Below are positions 25,014 to 34,169 of a stretch of 40,420 nucleotides of DNA, in pieces; position 1 is the stretch's first letter, and every line of letters begins with the position of its first letter. Source of the DNA: Gluconobacter sp. Dm-62 (GTDB lineage: Bacteria; Pseudomonadota; Alphaproteobacteria; Acetobacterales; Acetobacteraceae); the NCBI RefSeq assembly GCF_018256155.1, contig NZ_JAERLY010000019.1, forward strand, positions 1 through 40,420. The letters are read 5' to 3'. A model generated the notes under the pieces. That model worked only from the letters and a program-made list of their open reading frames with translations, had not been told where the DNA came from and made no database searches. The position numbers were made by a program, and so were the translations under genes.

Positions 25014-25913
25014 CTATCTTATCGACGCTGCGTTCAGATCCTGAGCAAAGAGATCGAGCGTCGCTATGAACGCACCCGCGGCTGCGGAGCGATAGGCCCC
25101 ATCTCGTTGTAGCAAGACCACCCGTCGCTCATCTATCGCAGGAAATAATGGCCGGGATTGCAAATCGTCCCGTTCATGGACGACCGCCTCGGGGAGGAGC
25201 GCCACCAGCGAACTCGATTTTACAAGTTCGATCATGGTCGTCATCGAGCTCGTCTCAATGACAATGTTCGGCCTGATCCCATGCCGCTTGAAATGCCTGT
25301 CGATAGTGTGGCGAGTGGCGAAAGATTTACCCAGCAGAACCATCTCCTCCCGCTCGATACATTCAATGTCGATAGCCTCATTGTTCATCACCGGATGATC
25401 ATATCGGCCGATTAACGATAGTCGCTCGGAGTGGAGTGGATGCGCAACGATGCCGGTAACGCTGGGTGTCCCAAACGCGATGGCACAATCGAGATTGTCA
25501 TCAGCAAGGTTGGTTTCAATTTCGTCCTGTGACATTGCCTTCAATTCGAGGCTGATCCCCGGATATTTCTCTCGGAAGCGGCGCGCGAGTGGTGCAATCA
25601 GATAGCCGCCGAAACTGGGAGTGAATCCGAGCCGAAGTACACCGGAGCTTAGGTCGCTCACGTCACGGGCGGCACGACCCGCAGCATCTAATTCGCGAAA
25701 GGCGCGATGCACATGGCTCAAATAAGTTGCGCCTGCATCCGTTGCGCGAACAGCTTTCCCCGAACGGTCTAGAAGTTGCACGCCCAGCTGTTCCTCCAGC
25801 TGACGAATCTGCTGCGATAGCGCCGGCTGAGAAACGTGCAGCGACTGGGCGGCACGTGTGAAACTAGCGTGCTCGACCACGGCGGAGAGGTAGCGAAGAT
25901 GACGAAGGAGCAT
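25014..25913 (-). CDS. cynR: LysR-family regulator, CynR-like
   Basis: 299 residues. The helix-turn-helix is HLRYLSAVVEHASFTRAAQSLHVSQPALSQQIRQLEEQLG, close to CynR and CbbR-type sequences, followed by a co-inducer domain. Middle features such as GVLRLGFTPSFGGYLIAPLA, MSQDEIE and FATRHTIDRHF resemble the cyanate regulator CynR. It is divergent from the carbonic anhydrase remnant and the cyanase gene, the standard cyn layout, so it should activate them when cyanate is present. The assignment to CynR rests on both sequence resemblance and position. Confidence 0.8.
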   Translation of the reverse strand: MLLRHLRYLSAVVEHASFTRAAQSLHVSQPALSQQIRQLEEQLGVQLLDRSGKAVRATDAGATYLSHVHRAFRELDAAGRAARDVSDLSSGVLRLGFTPSFGGYLIAPLARRFREKYPGISLELKAMSQDEIETNLADDNLDCAIAFGTPSVTGIVAHPLHSERLSLIGRYDHPVMNNEAIDIECIEREEMVLLGKSFATRHTIDRHFKRHGIRPNIVIETSSMTTMIELVKSSSLVALLPEAVVHERDDLQSRPLFPAIDERRVVLLQRDGAYRSAAAGAFIATLDLFAQDLNAASIR

Positions 25914-25930
25914 CCGTATAACGCCTGCTT

Positions 25931-26200
25931 ATGGAAACTATCTGTTATCCGTCTTGGACAGTTATAATCGAGAAGTCGATACTCCCCTCATCGACTACGG
26001 AGATCGACAGGGTGCAAAGGCTAATCGAAGAATTCAAAAAATTCAGGGAGGGAGAATATCCCGGCCGTATCCCGCTTTTCCAAGGGCTGGCAGCGAAGCA
26101 CGGACCAGATACGCTGTTCATTACCTGCTCCGATAGCTGGGTTGTTCCCGAGGCCCACGCGACTGACATCCCCTTCGCTTCCTGCTCCCATCGATCCTGA
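25931..26200 (+). pseudogene. cynT: Carbonic anhydrase (CynT-like), N-terminal remnant
   Basis: The part from about 26010 reads [40 protein letters not shown] and DSWVVPE. This is the start of a beta-class carbonic anhydrase, with the first zinc Cys in TCSDS; a Trp replaces the Arg normally following CSDS. After VVPE the similarity stops, and a short unrelated tail runs to a stop at 26200. The His-x2-Cys zinc pair further on and most of the enzyme are missing. In complete cyn operons this enzyme hydrates the CO2 released by cyanase so that bicarbonate, the co-substrate, is not depleted. Confidence 0.83.
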
Positions 26201-26234
26201 GCGATTTTATACCGCCCCAATGAAGGGTAGACTA

Positions 26235-26705
26235 ATGGCCCAAATACAAGTGACCCAGACGGCCCGTAAGACGCTGACCGAAACCGTCATTCAGGCGAAA
26301 GCCGAAAGGCAGCTTAGTTGGGCAGCTATCGCTGCAAACAGCGGACTTTCGAGGGAGTTCGTTACCGCCGCGCTGCTCGGGCAGCACCCGCTCCCGGCGA
26401 GCGCGGCTGAGGCTGTCGGTGAGACGTTGGGCCTCGCTGCCAGCGAAGTCGGGCTTCTACAGGCAATCCCCATCCGGGGTAGTTTCCCACATGGGGTGCC
26501 CACCGACCCGACAATATATCGCTTCTACGAAATGATTCAGGTCTATGCCACAACCTTGAAATCGCTCGTCCACGAGGATTTCGGTGACGGCATCATCAGC
26601 GCCATTAACTTTAAGCTCAAGTTTGAGAAGCAGGAAGACCCCGAAGGTGGGCATCGGTGCGTCATTACACTCGATGGCAAATATCTCCCGACCAAGCCCT
26701 TCTAA
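26235..26705 (+). CDS. cynS: Cyanate hydratase (cyanase)
   Basis: The start at 26235 (MAQIQVTQ), 7 bases after AGGG, gives exactly the family length of 156 residues; an upstream in-frame ATG would add 31 residues of low quality. The enzyme converts cyanate plus bicarbonate to ammonia (via carbamate) and CO2. The three catalytic residues are at their reference positions: R96 and E99 in YRFYEM, and S122 in [10 protein letters not shown]. The C-terminus, [14 protein letters not shown], is the typical strand that builds the dimer. It appears fully functional although its carbonic anhydrase partner is truncated just upstream. Confidence 0.97.
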   Translation: MAQIQVTQTARKTLTETVIQAKAERQLSWAAIAANSGLSREFVTAALLGQHPLPASAAEAVGETLGLAASEVGLLQAIPIRGSFPHGVPTDPTIYRFYEMIQVYATTLKSLVHEDFGDGIISAINFKLKFEKQEDPEGGHRCVITLDGKYLPTKPF

Positions 26706-26778
26706 CGGACCAGCAGGCCCCGCTGTGGTTTTGTAGGGCTGGCCCTTACCAACATCACTCATCACGAAAGCAAATAAA

Positions 26779-27243
26779 ATGTTTCGTCCTCCGCTGCCCC
26801 CCTTCACTCACGAAACCGCGGTCGAAAAGGTTCGCCTCGCCGAAGATGGCTGGAACAGCTGCGACGCCGCCAAGGTCGCCCTCGCTTACACGCTCGATAC
26901 ACGCTGGCGTAATCGGGTCGAATTCGCGACCAATCGGGAACAGGCTCAAGGCTTCTTGGAGCGCAAGTGGAACAGAGAACATGAATATCGGCTCATCAAG
27001 GAATTGTGGGCTTTCACCGGCAACCGGATCGCCGTCCGCTATGCCTATGAATATCGCGATGATGGCGGGCAGTGGTTCCGCGCCTATTGCAACGAGAATT
27101 GGCATTTCGCCGAAGACGGGCTGATGTCGAACCGCCACGCCAGCATCAACGAAATGCCGATTAAGGAGTCGGAGCGCCTGTTCCATTGGCCTCTCGGTCG
27201 TCGCCCGGACGATCATCCTTCGCTGAGCGACCTCGGGCTGTGA
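26779..27243 (+). CDS. DUF1348 protein (NTF2/SnoaL-like fold)
   Basis: 154 residues of the DUF1348 family. Typical segments are [60 protein letters not shown] and [31 protein letters not shown] text, ending with [22 protein letters not shown]. The fold is a cone-shaped barrel used in many unrelated enzymes, and the function of the family is not established. It lies 73 bases after cynS in the same orientation, so it may share the cyanate transcript. Confidence 0.88.
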   Translation: MFRPPLPPFTHETAVEKVRLAEDGWNSCDAAKVALAYTLDTRWRNRVEFATNREQAQGFLERKWNREHEYRLIKELWAFTGNRIAVRYAYEYRDDGGQWFRAYCNENWHFAEDGLMSNRHASINEMPIKESERLFHWPLGRRPDDHPSLSDLGL

Positions 27244-27318
27244 GTTCCAAGCGCGTCATCCAGTCGATAACGCGCGTTCAACCAACTCATACGGAACAGC
27301 CGCCTATCGGACCCGCAG

Positions 27319-27573
27319 ATGCTATTCTTTTTGTTGAGAGGATTCCGCGTAGTCGCCCATGATCGTCGTGGTCATGGGCGACTACGCGCAAGTCAGCGAG
27401 GGGCACGACATGGACCATTACGCTGCCGACGCCGCAGAGGTCTGACAACGGTGCCGGAAGGGCGGCATTGTCCCGACGCGGTCATCGAGGTTCAGCTAGA
27501 AACGTCGGCTTTCGGGCAGCCGCCACCACCACTTCTATGTCGTAGAGGTAGGCGACTGCCGCCTACCTGCTAA
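27319..27573 (+). pseudogene. Alpha/beta hydrolase fragment (haloperoxidase-type), frameshifted
   Basis: The first 14 codons, FFLLRGFRVVAHDRRGHGR, match the strand and turn before the nucleophile elbow of non-heme chloroperoxidase-like hydrolases. The frame then shifts, and the continuation QVSEGHDMDHYAADAAEV is found in another frame up to a stop at 27445. No nucleophile serine or catalytic His can be found, and the remaining bases to 27713 hold no recognisable gene. It is a decayed remnant. Confidence 0.6.
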
Positions 27574-27713
27574 GCAATCGGCCATTGCCGGGCACGAGAT
27601 TTTCGCGTCAAAACTGTGTTAGTTCTCCCCGATTTTCTCGCATTCATTTAGCCTCCTCACTTGGGATGCGATGAAATTGGCGTTTGAAACCCGGGCTGCA
27701 CCAATCTGCGAAA

Positions 27714-28376
27714 TTATAGCTCTGCGTCCGTTATGCCATCTGGAGTACGCCGAAACGGCTGCAGCCGGTCCGTTAGATAGAGACGGTGCATTCGCCGCAA
27801 TTCGTCAGGCGCGCCTGGCGTCGTAGGGGCGTCCTTCGCCAGCATGCTGCGCAGCACTTTCATAATGTTTAGAACGACCGCAGCAATATCTCTCGCCAGT
27901 GCTTCATCCAACCCTGGCGCACAGACACGCAACGCTGCCGCAATTCCGGCTATGGCATGTCCTCGTGCACGATCACGGATCTCCATCTTGTCAGTCCGTG
28001 CCTCCATCAGCGCAGACAGGGATTTCACGCGAGGATGAAGCGTGACAAGCAGTTCGATCAGAACGTCTGCCAGAGCGTCCGGGGATAGTGTGGCGGCACG
28101 TTTGGCGAGTGCCGCGTATTCGTCTTCCAGAACGGCGATATGCCGCTGCACCAAAGCGTCCGCCACAGCCTCCTTGTTCGGAAAGAAGCGATAGAGCGAG
28201 CCGATTTTTGCTCCGGCGCGCGCGGCGATCTCCGCCATGGTCGTCGCTTCGTACCCTCGTTCCGCCATGAGGTCGGACGCGGCCTCCAGTAACTCCTCGA
28301 CGCGCTGACGCCCAGCCGCGCGCATCGGCTGAAGGGACGTCCGTTCACCTCTTGACGAATTTGAGTCCATCCTCAA
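27714..28376 (-). CDS. TetR-family repressor
   Basis: 220 residues. The N-terminal helix-turn-helix is RVEELLEAASDLMAERGYEA, then TTMAEIAARAGAKIGSLYRF and FPNKEAVADAL; a helical ligand domain fills the rest. It is divergent from the isochorismatase-like and DHA2 exporter genes. The intervening 102 bases contain a TetR-like palindrome at 28390, so it most likely represses those two genes and itself until an inducer binds. The start could also be the Met two codons later. Confidence 0.9.
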   Translation of the reverse strand: MRMDSNSSRGERTSLQPMRAAGRQRVEELLEAASDLMAERGYEATTMAEIAARAGAKIGSLYRFFPNKEAVADALVQRHIAVLEDEYAALAKRAATLSPDALADVLIELLVTLHPRVKSLSALMEARTDKMEIRDRARGHAIAGIAAALRVCAPGLDEALARDIAAVVLNIMKVLRSMLAKDAPTTPGAPDELRRMHRLYLTDRLQPFRRTPDGITDAEL

Positions 28377-28389
28377 ATAATGCTCCTGC

Positions 28390-28405
28390 TTGAGTGTCTA
28401 CTCAA
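28390..28405. promoter_or_regulatory. TetR-type operator palindrome
   Basis: TTGAGT-GTCT-ACTCAA is a perfect 6-4-6 inverted repeat 14 bases from the TetR start codon. A further CTCAA at 28371-28378 and TTGAG overlap form a second weaker pair. Its size and place suit a TetR dimer controlling both divergent transcripts. Confidence 0.75.
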
Positions 28406-28478
28406 CTTAATAACGTTTCCGCGTGTTCCGGACAACGGTTCGGGATGGCGGTCGAACGTCAACAGGGAAGGTCTTGCC

Positions 28479-29045
28479 ATGATTTCACTCCCCGCCACCA
28501 GGACGGCCCTCGTTCTGATCGATCTCCAGAAGGGCATTACGGGGCTTCCCCTGGCTCCGACATCGGGTGCGGCGATTGTTGAGCGATCGAAAGAACTCGC
28601 AATACGTTTCCGGGCTGCTGGCGCTCCGGTCATTCTGGTAAATGTAGCATTTTCTCCAGATTTCGCGGATGCCGTTCATGCGGTCGTCGATCGCTCCTTT
28701 TCACCGCCTGGCGGCTTCGCACCAGACTGGGCTAAACTGGTCGACGGGCTTGCCGAACCGACCGATCTGTGTGTCACGAAGCGGCAATGGGGTGCCTTCT
28801 ACGGCACGGATCTCGATCTTCAGTTAAGACGACGCGGTATCTCGACCATTGTACTGGGCGGAATCGCGACCAATCTGGGCGTGGAATCTACCGCCAGGGC
28901 GGCTCATGAGCATGGATATAACGTCGTGCTCGCCACGGATGTCATGTCCACATTCACCGAAGAGATGCAGCGCTTTGCCTGCGAGGAGATTTTCCCCCGC
29001 CTTGGCCGCGTGACGACAAGCGACGCAATCGCACTGGACGCGTAA
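28479..29045 (+). CDS. Isochorismatase-like cysteine-hydrolase family protein
   Basis: 188 residues from the ATG at 28479 (MISLPATR), preceded by GGGAAGG. The fold shows the catalytic Asp D15 in ALVLIDLQKG and the Lys K101 in VTKRQWGAF. At the position of the usual nucleophile Cys the sequence is IATNLGVESTAR, with Gly134 in place of Cys. Members with Gly here cannot use the amidase mechanism; EntB-type isochorismatases also lack the Cys. The substrate is unknown. It begins 102 bases from the TetR gene and is followed 48 bases later by a DHA2 exporter. Confidence 0.88.
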   Translation: MISLPATRTALVLIDLQKGITGLPLAPTSGAAIVERSKELAIRFRAAGAPVILVNVAFSPDFADAVHAVVDRSFSPPGGFAPDWAKLVDGLAEPTDLCVTKRQWGAFYGTDLDLQLRRRGISTIVLGGIATNLGVESTARAAHEHGYNVVLATDVMSTFTEEMQRFACEEIFPRLGRVTTSDAIALDA

Positions 29046-29093
29046 GCGCATGGTGGATGTCTGCGCGTCTCACGCTTCCCGGCGAGATCGTTC

Positions 29094-30497
29094 ATGAACA
29101 CCAGAACATCGTTGCCATCCCAGGGTTCGGATCAACTGCCTCCGGGCACCTGGAAAATCGTGAGCGTCGCGGCGGTCGGATCTTTCATGGCGCAACTGGA
29201 CGCCACGATCGTCAATGTGTCGCTCCCCGATCTTGTCGCGACCCTGCACGCGCCGTTTTCACACATACAGTGGGTGGTCAGCGGCTATCTGCTGGCACTC
29301 GCCCTGACGTTGCCGCTGAATGGATGGCTTGTAAGTCGCCTCGGGGGGCGGGCAGTCTATTTATGCTGCTTCGGTGCCTTCACGCTGACATCAGGCCTGT
29401 GCGCACTAGCGTGGTCTGCACCGTCCCTGATCGTATTCCGGCTACTGCAAGGCATGGCGGGCGGACTGCTCGCTCCTATGGCGCAGATGACGGTAGCTCG
29501 TGTGGCGGGCCGACAGATGCCGAGGGTCGCGAGCGCAATGACGGCACCTGTTCTGCTCGCGCCGCTTCTTGGACCCGTCGTCGCCGGTGCCATTCTCTCC
29601 ATTACGTCCTGGCGATGGATCTTTCTTCTCAATGTTCCGGTCGGGCTTGCGGCTTTTGTCCTTGCCGTTCTGTTTCTTCCTGACGATCGGCATGACGAGC
29701 GCCCCCGTCCACTTGACCTGACAGGGCTAGGATTTCTCGCACCCGCTCTCGTCTCGTTTCTCTACGGCATGGATCATGTCGCCCGGCTTTATGGACAGGC
29801 GACTTTAGGCGCGTCCCTCGTACTGTTCGTCCTGTATGTCCGATCCGCGCGACGCAAGGGCGATGACGCGCTGATCGACCTGCGCCTGCTGCGTGCGCCT
29901 GCTTTTTCGGTGTCGGCGATCATCATGTTTCTGACGAACGGGGTGTCGTTCGCTGGTCAGATGCTTCTACCCGTATGGCTGATCCATGCCTGCGGTGTCT
30001 CGCCCGAGCGGACGGGCCTGTTCATGGCCCCCCTGGGTCTGGGGATGATGTGCGTCTATCCGCTCATTGGCCGTCTGAGTGACCGGTTTGACGCGCGCGA
30101 TCTGACCGGTTGCGGGGCTCTTTTGTCCTTTGTCGGCACACTGATTTTAGTGTTGCTCGCTTATAACGGTCTGAACGTCGTCCTGCTCGCCTTAGCATTG
30201 TTGCTGCGTGGCGGAGGTGGGGGCGCTGTCGGTATTCCGGCGATGAGCGCGGGATATGCTTCGATCGCACGCGCAGATATTCCGATGGCAACGACTGCGC
30301 TGAACATCATGCAAAGGATTGGGGGACCGACATTGATCACAGCGTGCGCCACGTTCCTCGGGTGGCGGCTTGCGGCAATCGCTCCATCCCATGTCGCATC
30401 GGAGGCTTATGCCGAAACATTTGGATTGCTTGCATTATTCCATGGCGCTCTGTTGCTCACCACGCGTTTCATCAAGTCTTCAGAGAGGAAACGTTAG
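29094..30497 (+). CDS. MFS exporter, DHA2 (EmrB/QacA) family
   Basis: 467 residues with about 14 membrane helices. Motif D1, FMAQLDATIVNVSLPDL, lies in helix 1; WLVSRLGGRAVYL is motif A and FRLLQGMAGGLLAPMAQM motif B; motif C is in APVLLAPLLGPVVAGAIL. This family pumps drugs, dyes and aromatic acids outward with protons. It follows the isochorismatase-like gene and should be under the same TetR control. The pair suggests modification plus export of a toxic compound; the compound itself cannot be inferred. Confidence 0.93.
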   Translation: MNTRTSLPSQGSDQLPPGTWKIVSVAAVGSFMAQLDATIVNVSLPDLVATLHAPFSHIQWVVSGYLLALALTLPLNGWLVSRLGGRAVYLCCFGAFTLTSGLCALAWSAPSLIVFRLLQGMAGGLLAPMAQMTVARVAGRQMPRVASAMTAPVLLAPLLGPVVAGAILSITSWRWIFLLNVPVGLAAFVLAVLFLPDDRHDERPRPLDLTGLGFLAPALVSFLYGMDHVARLYGQATLGASLVLFVLYVRSARRKGDDALIDLRLLRAPAFSVSAIIMFLTNGVSFAGQMLLPVWLIHACGVSPERTGLFMAPLGLGMMCVYPLIGRLSDRFDARDLTGCGALLSFVGTLILVLLAYNGLNVVLLALALLLRGGGGGAVGIPAMSAGYASIARADIPMATTALNIMQRIGGPTLITACATFLGWRLAAIAPSHVASEAYAETFGLLALFHGALLLTTRFIKSSERKR

Positions 30498-30656
30498 TTC
30501 GGATCGAACTGAACCCGTCGTGCATGGATACTCGCCTGAGAAAATGAAAATTACCCAGGCAAGATTGGCCAGTGTCGTCCGCTATGCGGTCATTCGTTTG
30601 TGTTTCAGATTGTCCTATATGTAGGCGAATGCTGCCATGGCAGACACGTCAATTAT

Positions 30657-31646
30657 TTAGAGCAACTGCGCTAGCTCTTCTGTGAGCCGCTCCCAGTTTC
30701 CGTGCGCGAAGCCCTGCGTCGCGGCCTGGTCCAAACCGCAGTTTTCGAGAAAACGTCGTGCGTCGTAGCCGGCGCGGTATTGATACGGGTAGTCGGCGGA
30801 GAACAGCAGCCGGTCATAGCCGACGATCCGTGCCGCCTGTTCCAGATAATGTGGCAGGTAGATGCCGCTCGCCGTGACAGACAGGTTGCGCCGGAAATAC
30901 GTCGTCATGGACTGCTTCAGTCCGGAAACGCGATCCATGTTGGCGATACGCTCGGCGTAGAACAGAACCAGTTCGCCCCAGTGGCCCAAAATAACCTGTA
31001 GGTTCGGAAAACGGTCGAAATGGCCCGCCAGCACAAGGCGCAGGAACTGGATGCCGGCGTCATAATGCCAGCCGAGGCCGAAACAGGAAAACGCGGCGTC
31101 TACCTGCGGGCTGAACCCGGAATAATAGGCATCCCGAACGCCCTTTTCCGGTGTTCTAGGGTGAAGAAGGATTGGCGCTTTCAATACTGCAGCGCTCTGA
31201 AAGATCGGCAGAAGATCGGCGTGGTCTAGGTTGCGATGGCCCACGCGTCCGCACAGCATCGTGCCCTTGAAGCCAAGTGTCTTGACGCAGCGTTCAAGTT
31301 CCAGGGCCGCTTCGTCAGGGCTCGCCACGGGCAGCGTCGCCAGCGCCTGAAAGCGGTCTGGATGGCGGGCGACCGCCTCCGCCACGGCATCGTTCACGCG
31401 GCGCGCCAGATCGACGCTGTCTGGTCCGAGGTCGTGCAATGACGGTGTGGTGAGCGAAAGCACCTGAACGTCCAGCCCTGTTTCGTCCATGAGTGACAGC
31501 CGCTCTTCGGCAAGATCAGCCAGGCGCTTCCCAAGCGGTCCCCCATGGAACGCAACGCTTGGATCAGCGGCTTCAAGACCGATGGCAGACCAGGCGTCCT
31601 TCACTTCGGTGGTCAGGAAATGCTCTTCGATACCGATCAACTTCAT
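30657..31646 (-). CDS. Amidohydrolase-2 family protein (resorcylate/dihydroxybenzoate decarboxylase-like)
   Basis: About 329 residues from the ATG at 31646 (MKLIGIEEHF), chosen because the IEEHF metal motif normally sits at the very start; the longer frame adds 11 residues. The TIM barrel has metal-site residues in LLHPRTPEKG (His), VILGHWGEL (His) and LLFSADYPYQY (Asp). These match Zn/Mn-dependent decarboxylases such as gamma-resorcylate and ACMS decarboxylases. Expected chemistry is non-oxidative decarboxylation or hydration/hydrolysis of an aromatic acid or its derivative. It is divergent from a LysR gene. Confidence 0.88.
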   Translation of the reverse strand: MKLIGIEEHFLTTEVKDAWSAIGLEAADPSVAFHGGPLGKRLADLAEERLSLMDETGLDVQVLSLTTPSLHDLGPDSVDLARRVNDAVAEAVARHPDRFQALATLPVASPDEAALELERCVKTLGFKGTMLCGRVGHRNLDHADLLPIFQSAAVLKAPILLHPRTPEKGVRDAYYSGFSPQVDAAFSCFGLGWHYDAGIQFLRLVLAGHFDRFPNLQVILGHWGELVLFYAERIANMDRVSGLKQSMTTYFRRNLSVTASGIYLPHYLEQAARIVGYDRLLFSADYPYQYRAGYDARRFLENCGLDQAATQGFAHGNWERLTEELAQLL

Positions 31647-31806
31647 AGAATGGTTCCTTTCCACAGACTGCCATCCCAACGGACATGCCTGTTTTCACGT
31701 CATCGAAAATAGGTGCGAAACCAAAGCAGGCGCTAGACGCATGAAAATCAAAGTATCATTGCATGGGACGCTATCTGTTGCCGGTCATTGTCGATAGACT
31801 CAGAGC

Positions 31807-32730
31807 ATGGAAAACGTGGATTTCAACCTCCTGACAGCGCTCGATGTGTTGCTCGACGAGGCCAGCGTGACTGGCGCGGCCCGCCGGCTCGGGCTCAGTC
31901 CGTCCGCCATGAGTCGCACCCTGACACGGCTGCGCTCGACCACCGGCGATCCGTTACTGGTGCGGGCGGGGCGGCATCTCGTGCCCACGCCCTATGCAGT
32001 AGATATCCGCGAGCGCGTTCATGTCCTGACCCAGGACGTGCAGGACGTCCTACGCCCTCGACATGGGGAACTGGATCTGAAAGCGCTGGATAGGACATTC
32101 ACCCTTCGCGCCAATGAAGGCTTTCTGAATGTTGCTGCAGCGCCTCTTGTCACTGCCATCATGAAGGAAGCGCCACGGGTTCGCCTGCGGTTTGCACCCA
32201 AGCCTGACAAGGATGCGTTGCCACTACGAGAAGGAAGGATCGATCTGGAGATCGGCGTCCGGGGTGCGTCTGCACCAGAGGTCCGAAGTCGGCTCCTGTT
32301 CCGGGATACGTTCGTCGGCGTAGCACGTATCGGCCATTCTCTTTTCGTAGACGGAGATATCAGCGTGGCGCGCTACGCCGCTTGCCGTCATGTCGTGGCC
32401 TCACGACGCGGGACATTCAGGGGACCGGTTGATGATGCACTCGAGCAACTGGGGTACCAACGTACCGTGTCGGTCGTTGTGCCTGGATTTCCAGATGCGT
32501 TGGAAATCGCCAGACAATCAGATCTGGTCACAAATGTCCCGCGATCATGTCTCGCGAACCTCGCTGATGATCTTGCAAGGGGGGCGAACCTGAGACTGTT
32601 CCAGCTTCCTGTAAAAACATCTGGAATCGCCATCTCCGTCATGTGGCATCCCAGAATGGATGCTGATCCTGCACATCGCTGGTTTCGCGATACCGTCCGG
32701 GCAGTATGTCGCGAGTTTCTGGCTTGTTAA
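31807..32730 (+). CDS. LysR-family regulator (NodD/PcpR-type subgroup)
   Basis: 307 residues. The helix-turn-helix reads DFNLLTALDVLLDEASVTGAARRLGLSPSAMSRTLTRLRS, the pattern of the NodD/LinR/PcpR-like branch (start DLNLL... and SPSAMSRxL). The effector domain follows (PTPYAVDIRERV, LVTAIMKEAPRVRLRFAP). It is divergent from the amidohydrolase gene, 160 bases apart, and is its likely activator in response to an aromatic ligand, as for many members of this branch. It ends near a repeat-rich zone before the HNH nuclease gene. Confidence 0.9.
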   Translation: MENVDFNLLTALDVLLDEASVTGAARRLGLSPSAMSRTLTRLRSTTGDPLLVRAGRHLVPTPYAVDIRERVHVLTQDVQDVLRPRHGELDLKALDRTFTLRANEGFLNVAAAPLVTAIMKEAPRVRLRFAPKPDKDALPLREGRIDLEIGVRGASAPEVRSRLLFRDTFVGVARIGHSLFVDGDISVARYAACRHVVASRRGTFRGPVDDALEQLGYQRTVSVVVPGFPDALEIARQSDLVTNVPRSCLANLADDLARGANLRLFQLPVKTSGIAISVMWHPRMDADPAHRWFRDTVRAVCREFLAC

Positions 32731-32792
32731 CGATGTCTGCTTTCGGAAAGGCACTCTGTAGTTTCAAGCGTCCAGAATGTAGGCGAATGCGG

Positions 32793-32850
32793 CCTGTCTG
32801 CTCCTGCATCACTGAGCAGACAGGCGGATCAGGGGGGGGAGCGGAATGTC
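32793..32850. repeat. Structured direct repeat, copy A
   Basis: An 11-bp perfect stem, CCTGTCTGCTC (32793-32803) and GAGCAGACAGG (32814-32824), encloses a 10-nt loop. It is followed by a G8 run and GAGCGGAATGTCTGC. A second copy with the same stem length, loop length and tail lies at 34349. Confidence 0.75.
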
Positions 32851-32990
32851 TGCTATCACCTGATGAGATTAGAAGAGCGGCCGTTAATGCGGTCGATGTT
32901 CATGACAAATTAACGCCGCATTTGGATCATTTTTTTGCAACGCTCACGTTTCGATCTTCTGAGCTGACGGCTAGTTTCAAACTGCTTGAA

Positions 32991-34169
32991 TTACGCCGTG
33001 GCCAGCACATTCTCGATATAGGCGAAGGCGAATTGACAAGCCGCCGCTTCGTCCAGCCCTGTGACGTGCTTCCACCACGGCGTTGACCGTTTAACGAACA
33101 ACTCTTTTAACCTCTCTAAGTGCTCTGTCGTCAGCGGCTGACCCGGGACGCCTCCACAGTTGGCCCAAGCGAAGTCCAGGCTCTCACGCACCACATGTTC
33201 GCCCTCAGCGGTATGTTGTGCACCCGAGATTGAGCCGAGAATTGCGCCAGCAGCCTCCAATCTTTTTTCCTCATTGACACGTTCGCAGTTGTAGATCGCC
33301 CTGATATCCTCGGCATCCAAGTCGATATGGACCGCGACCTGTAGCTGTCCACCCGTGCGAGGATCTAATGCATAAACTGACTGTAACCGATTACAGACAT
33401 AGTCGCGGCCGAGGCAGACCACGATGCGGTGAATGCCGAAGTATTCCACGTAGCCGAGGATCAAACCTGTGGCCGGGTTTGCGTCGATAGCGACGCAATG
33501 CAGAGGCATGGCTTGCGGACGACCATCGACCAAATCATCGCCGTCATAGAATCTGAAACAGGGTTCCGCGTCTGTCTTACGCAGATACGATATTGCATCG
33601 CCGCATGCCTCAATTGGAAGACCGGCGTGGTGTGCCAGCGCCAACGCGCTTTTTACTAGGGATCGGCCCGACAATGGCCCCCCGAAGCTCAGGTCAATGT
33701 CGATAGCAACCATCGCATAGGACCGTTGGCTCTCCGCTCCGACTAATATCGCCTCCATATCCACCTTGGGATATTTGCGCTTCAGCCCCTTTAAGGTCTC
33801 TCGAGCCTGAGTGAACGATCCTGCTGTTACGTCGATACGCTCGTCATTCCTGAGCAGCGTACGCATAACTACTGGCCGTACCATTTCCAACTGGCCGCCG
33901 ACATCCAGCAGAAAGTCCTCATTCGCCGTGGTGGTGACCTTCATACGTGATGTTTTCCCGTTCTGGCGTTTGATACCGATGTGGAGAGCGAGAGGCCGCA
34001 ACTGCTTCTCTAGTTCTGCGTCCCAAGTCTGGCCTGCTCGGTTATTACAGTCGCCATGCAGGAAATTGTTTACAGTTCGGCGCCCCCCGATCGCGTTAGG
34101 GAGAATATGCTCTTTTGAATCATCGGCGGGCGCTATGCCTTGACCGCAAATGGCACAAATTGCTGACAC
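32991..34169 (-). CDS. HNH endonuclease domain protein
   Basis: 392 residues from a GTG start at 34169 with AGGGGG six bases upstream. The N-terminus is a zinc-containing HNH domain: CAICGQ (C5, C8), KEHILPNAIGG (E20-H21), RTVNNFLHGDCNN (N35, H38, C41, N42). The remaining 330 residues form no domain I can name, with features such as MVAIDIDLSFGGPLSGRSLVKSALALAHHAG split across a probable helical region. HNH proteins of this size occur in restriction, homing and phage-defence settings. It stands alone on the minus strand between two direct structured repeats at 32793 and 34349. A defence role is possible but unproven. Confidence 0.82.
   Translation of the reverse strand: MSAICAICGQGIAPADDSKEHILPNAIGGRRTVNNFLHGDCNNRAGQTWDAELEKQLRPLALHIGIKRQNGKTSRMKVTTTANEDFLLDVGGQLEMVRPVVMRTLLRNDERIDVTAGSFTQARETLKGLKRKYPKVDMEAILVGAESQRSYAMVAIDIDLSFGGPLSGRSLVKSALALAHHAGLPIEACGDAISYLRKTDAEPCFRFYDGDDLVDGRPQAMPLHCVAIDANPATGLILGYVEYFGIHRIVVCLGRDYVCNRLQSVYALDPRTGGQLQVAVHIDLDAEDIRAIYNCERVNEEKRLEAAGAILGSISGAQHTAEGEHVVRESLDFAWANCGGVPGQPLTTEHLERLKELFVKRSTPWWKHVTGLDEAAACQFAFAYIENVLATA

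Noticed and set aside
27319-27573. Complete small alpha/beta hydrolase gene
   Set aside because: The sequence similarity changes frame and no nucleophile or catalytic His is present, so it is a remnant.
32706-33086. Plus-strand frame running past the LysR gene into the nuclease region
   Set aside because: Composed of repeat sequence and antisense to the HNH gene, without domain support.
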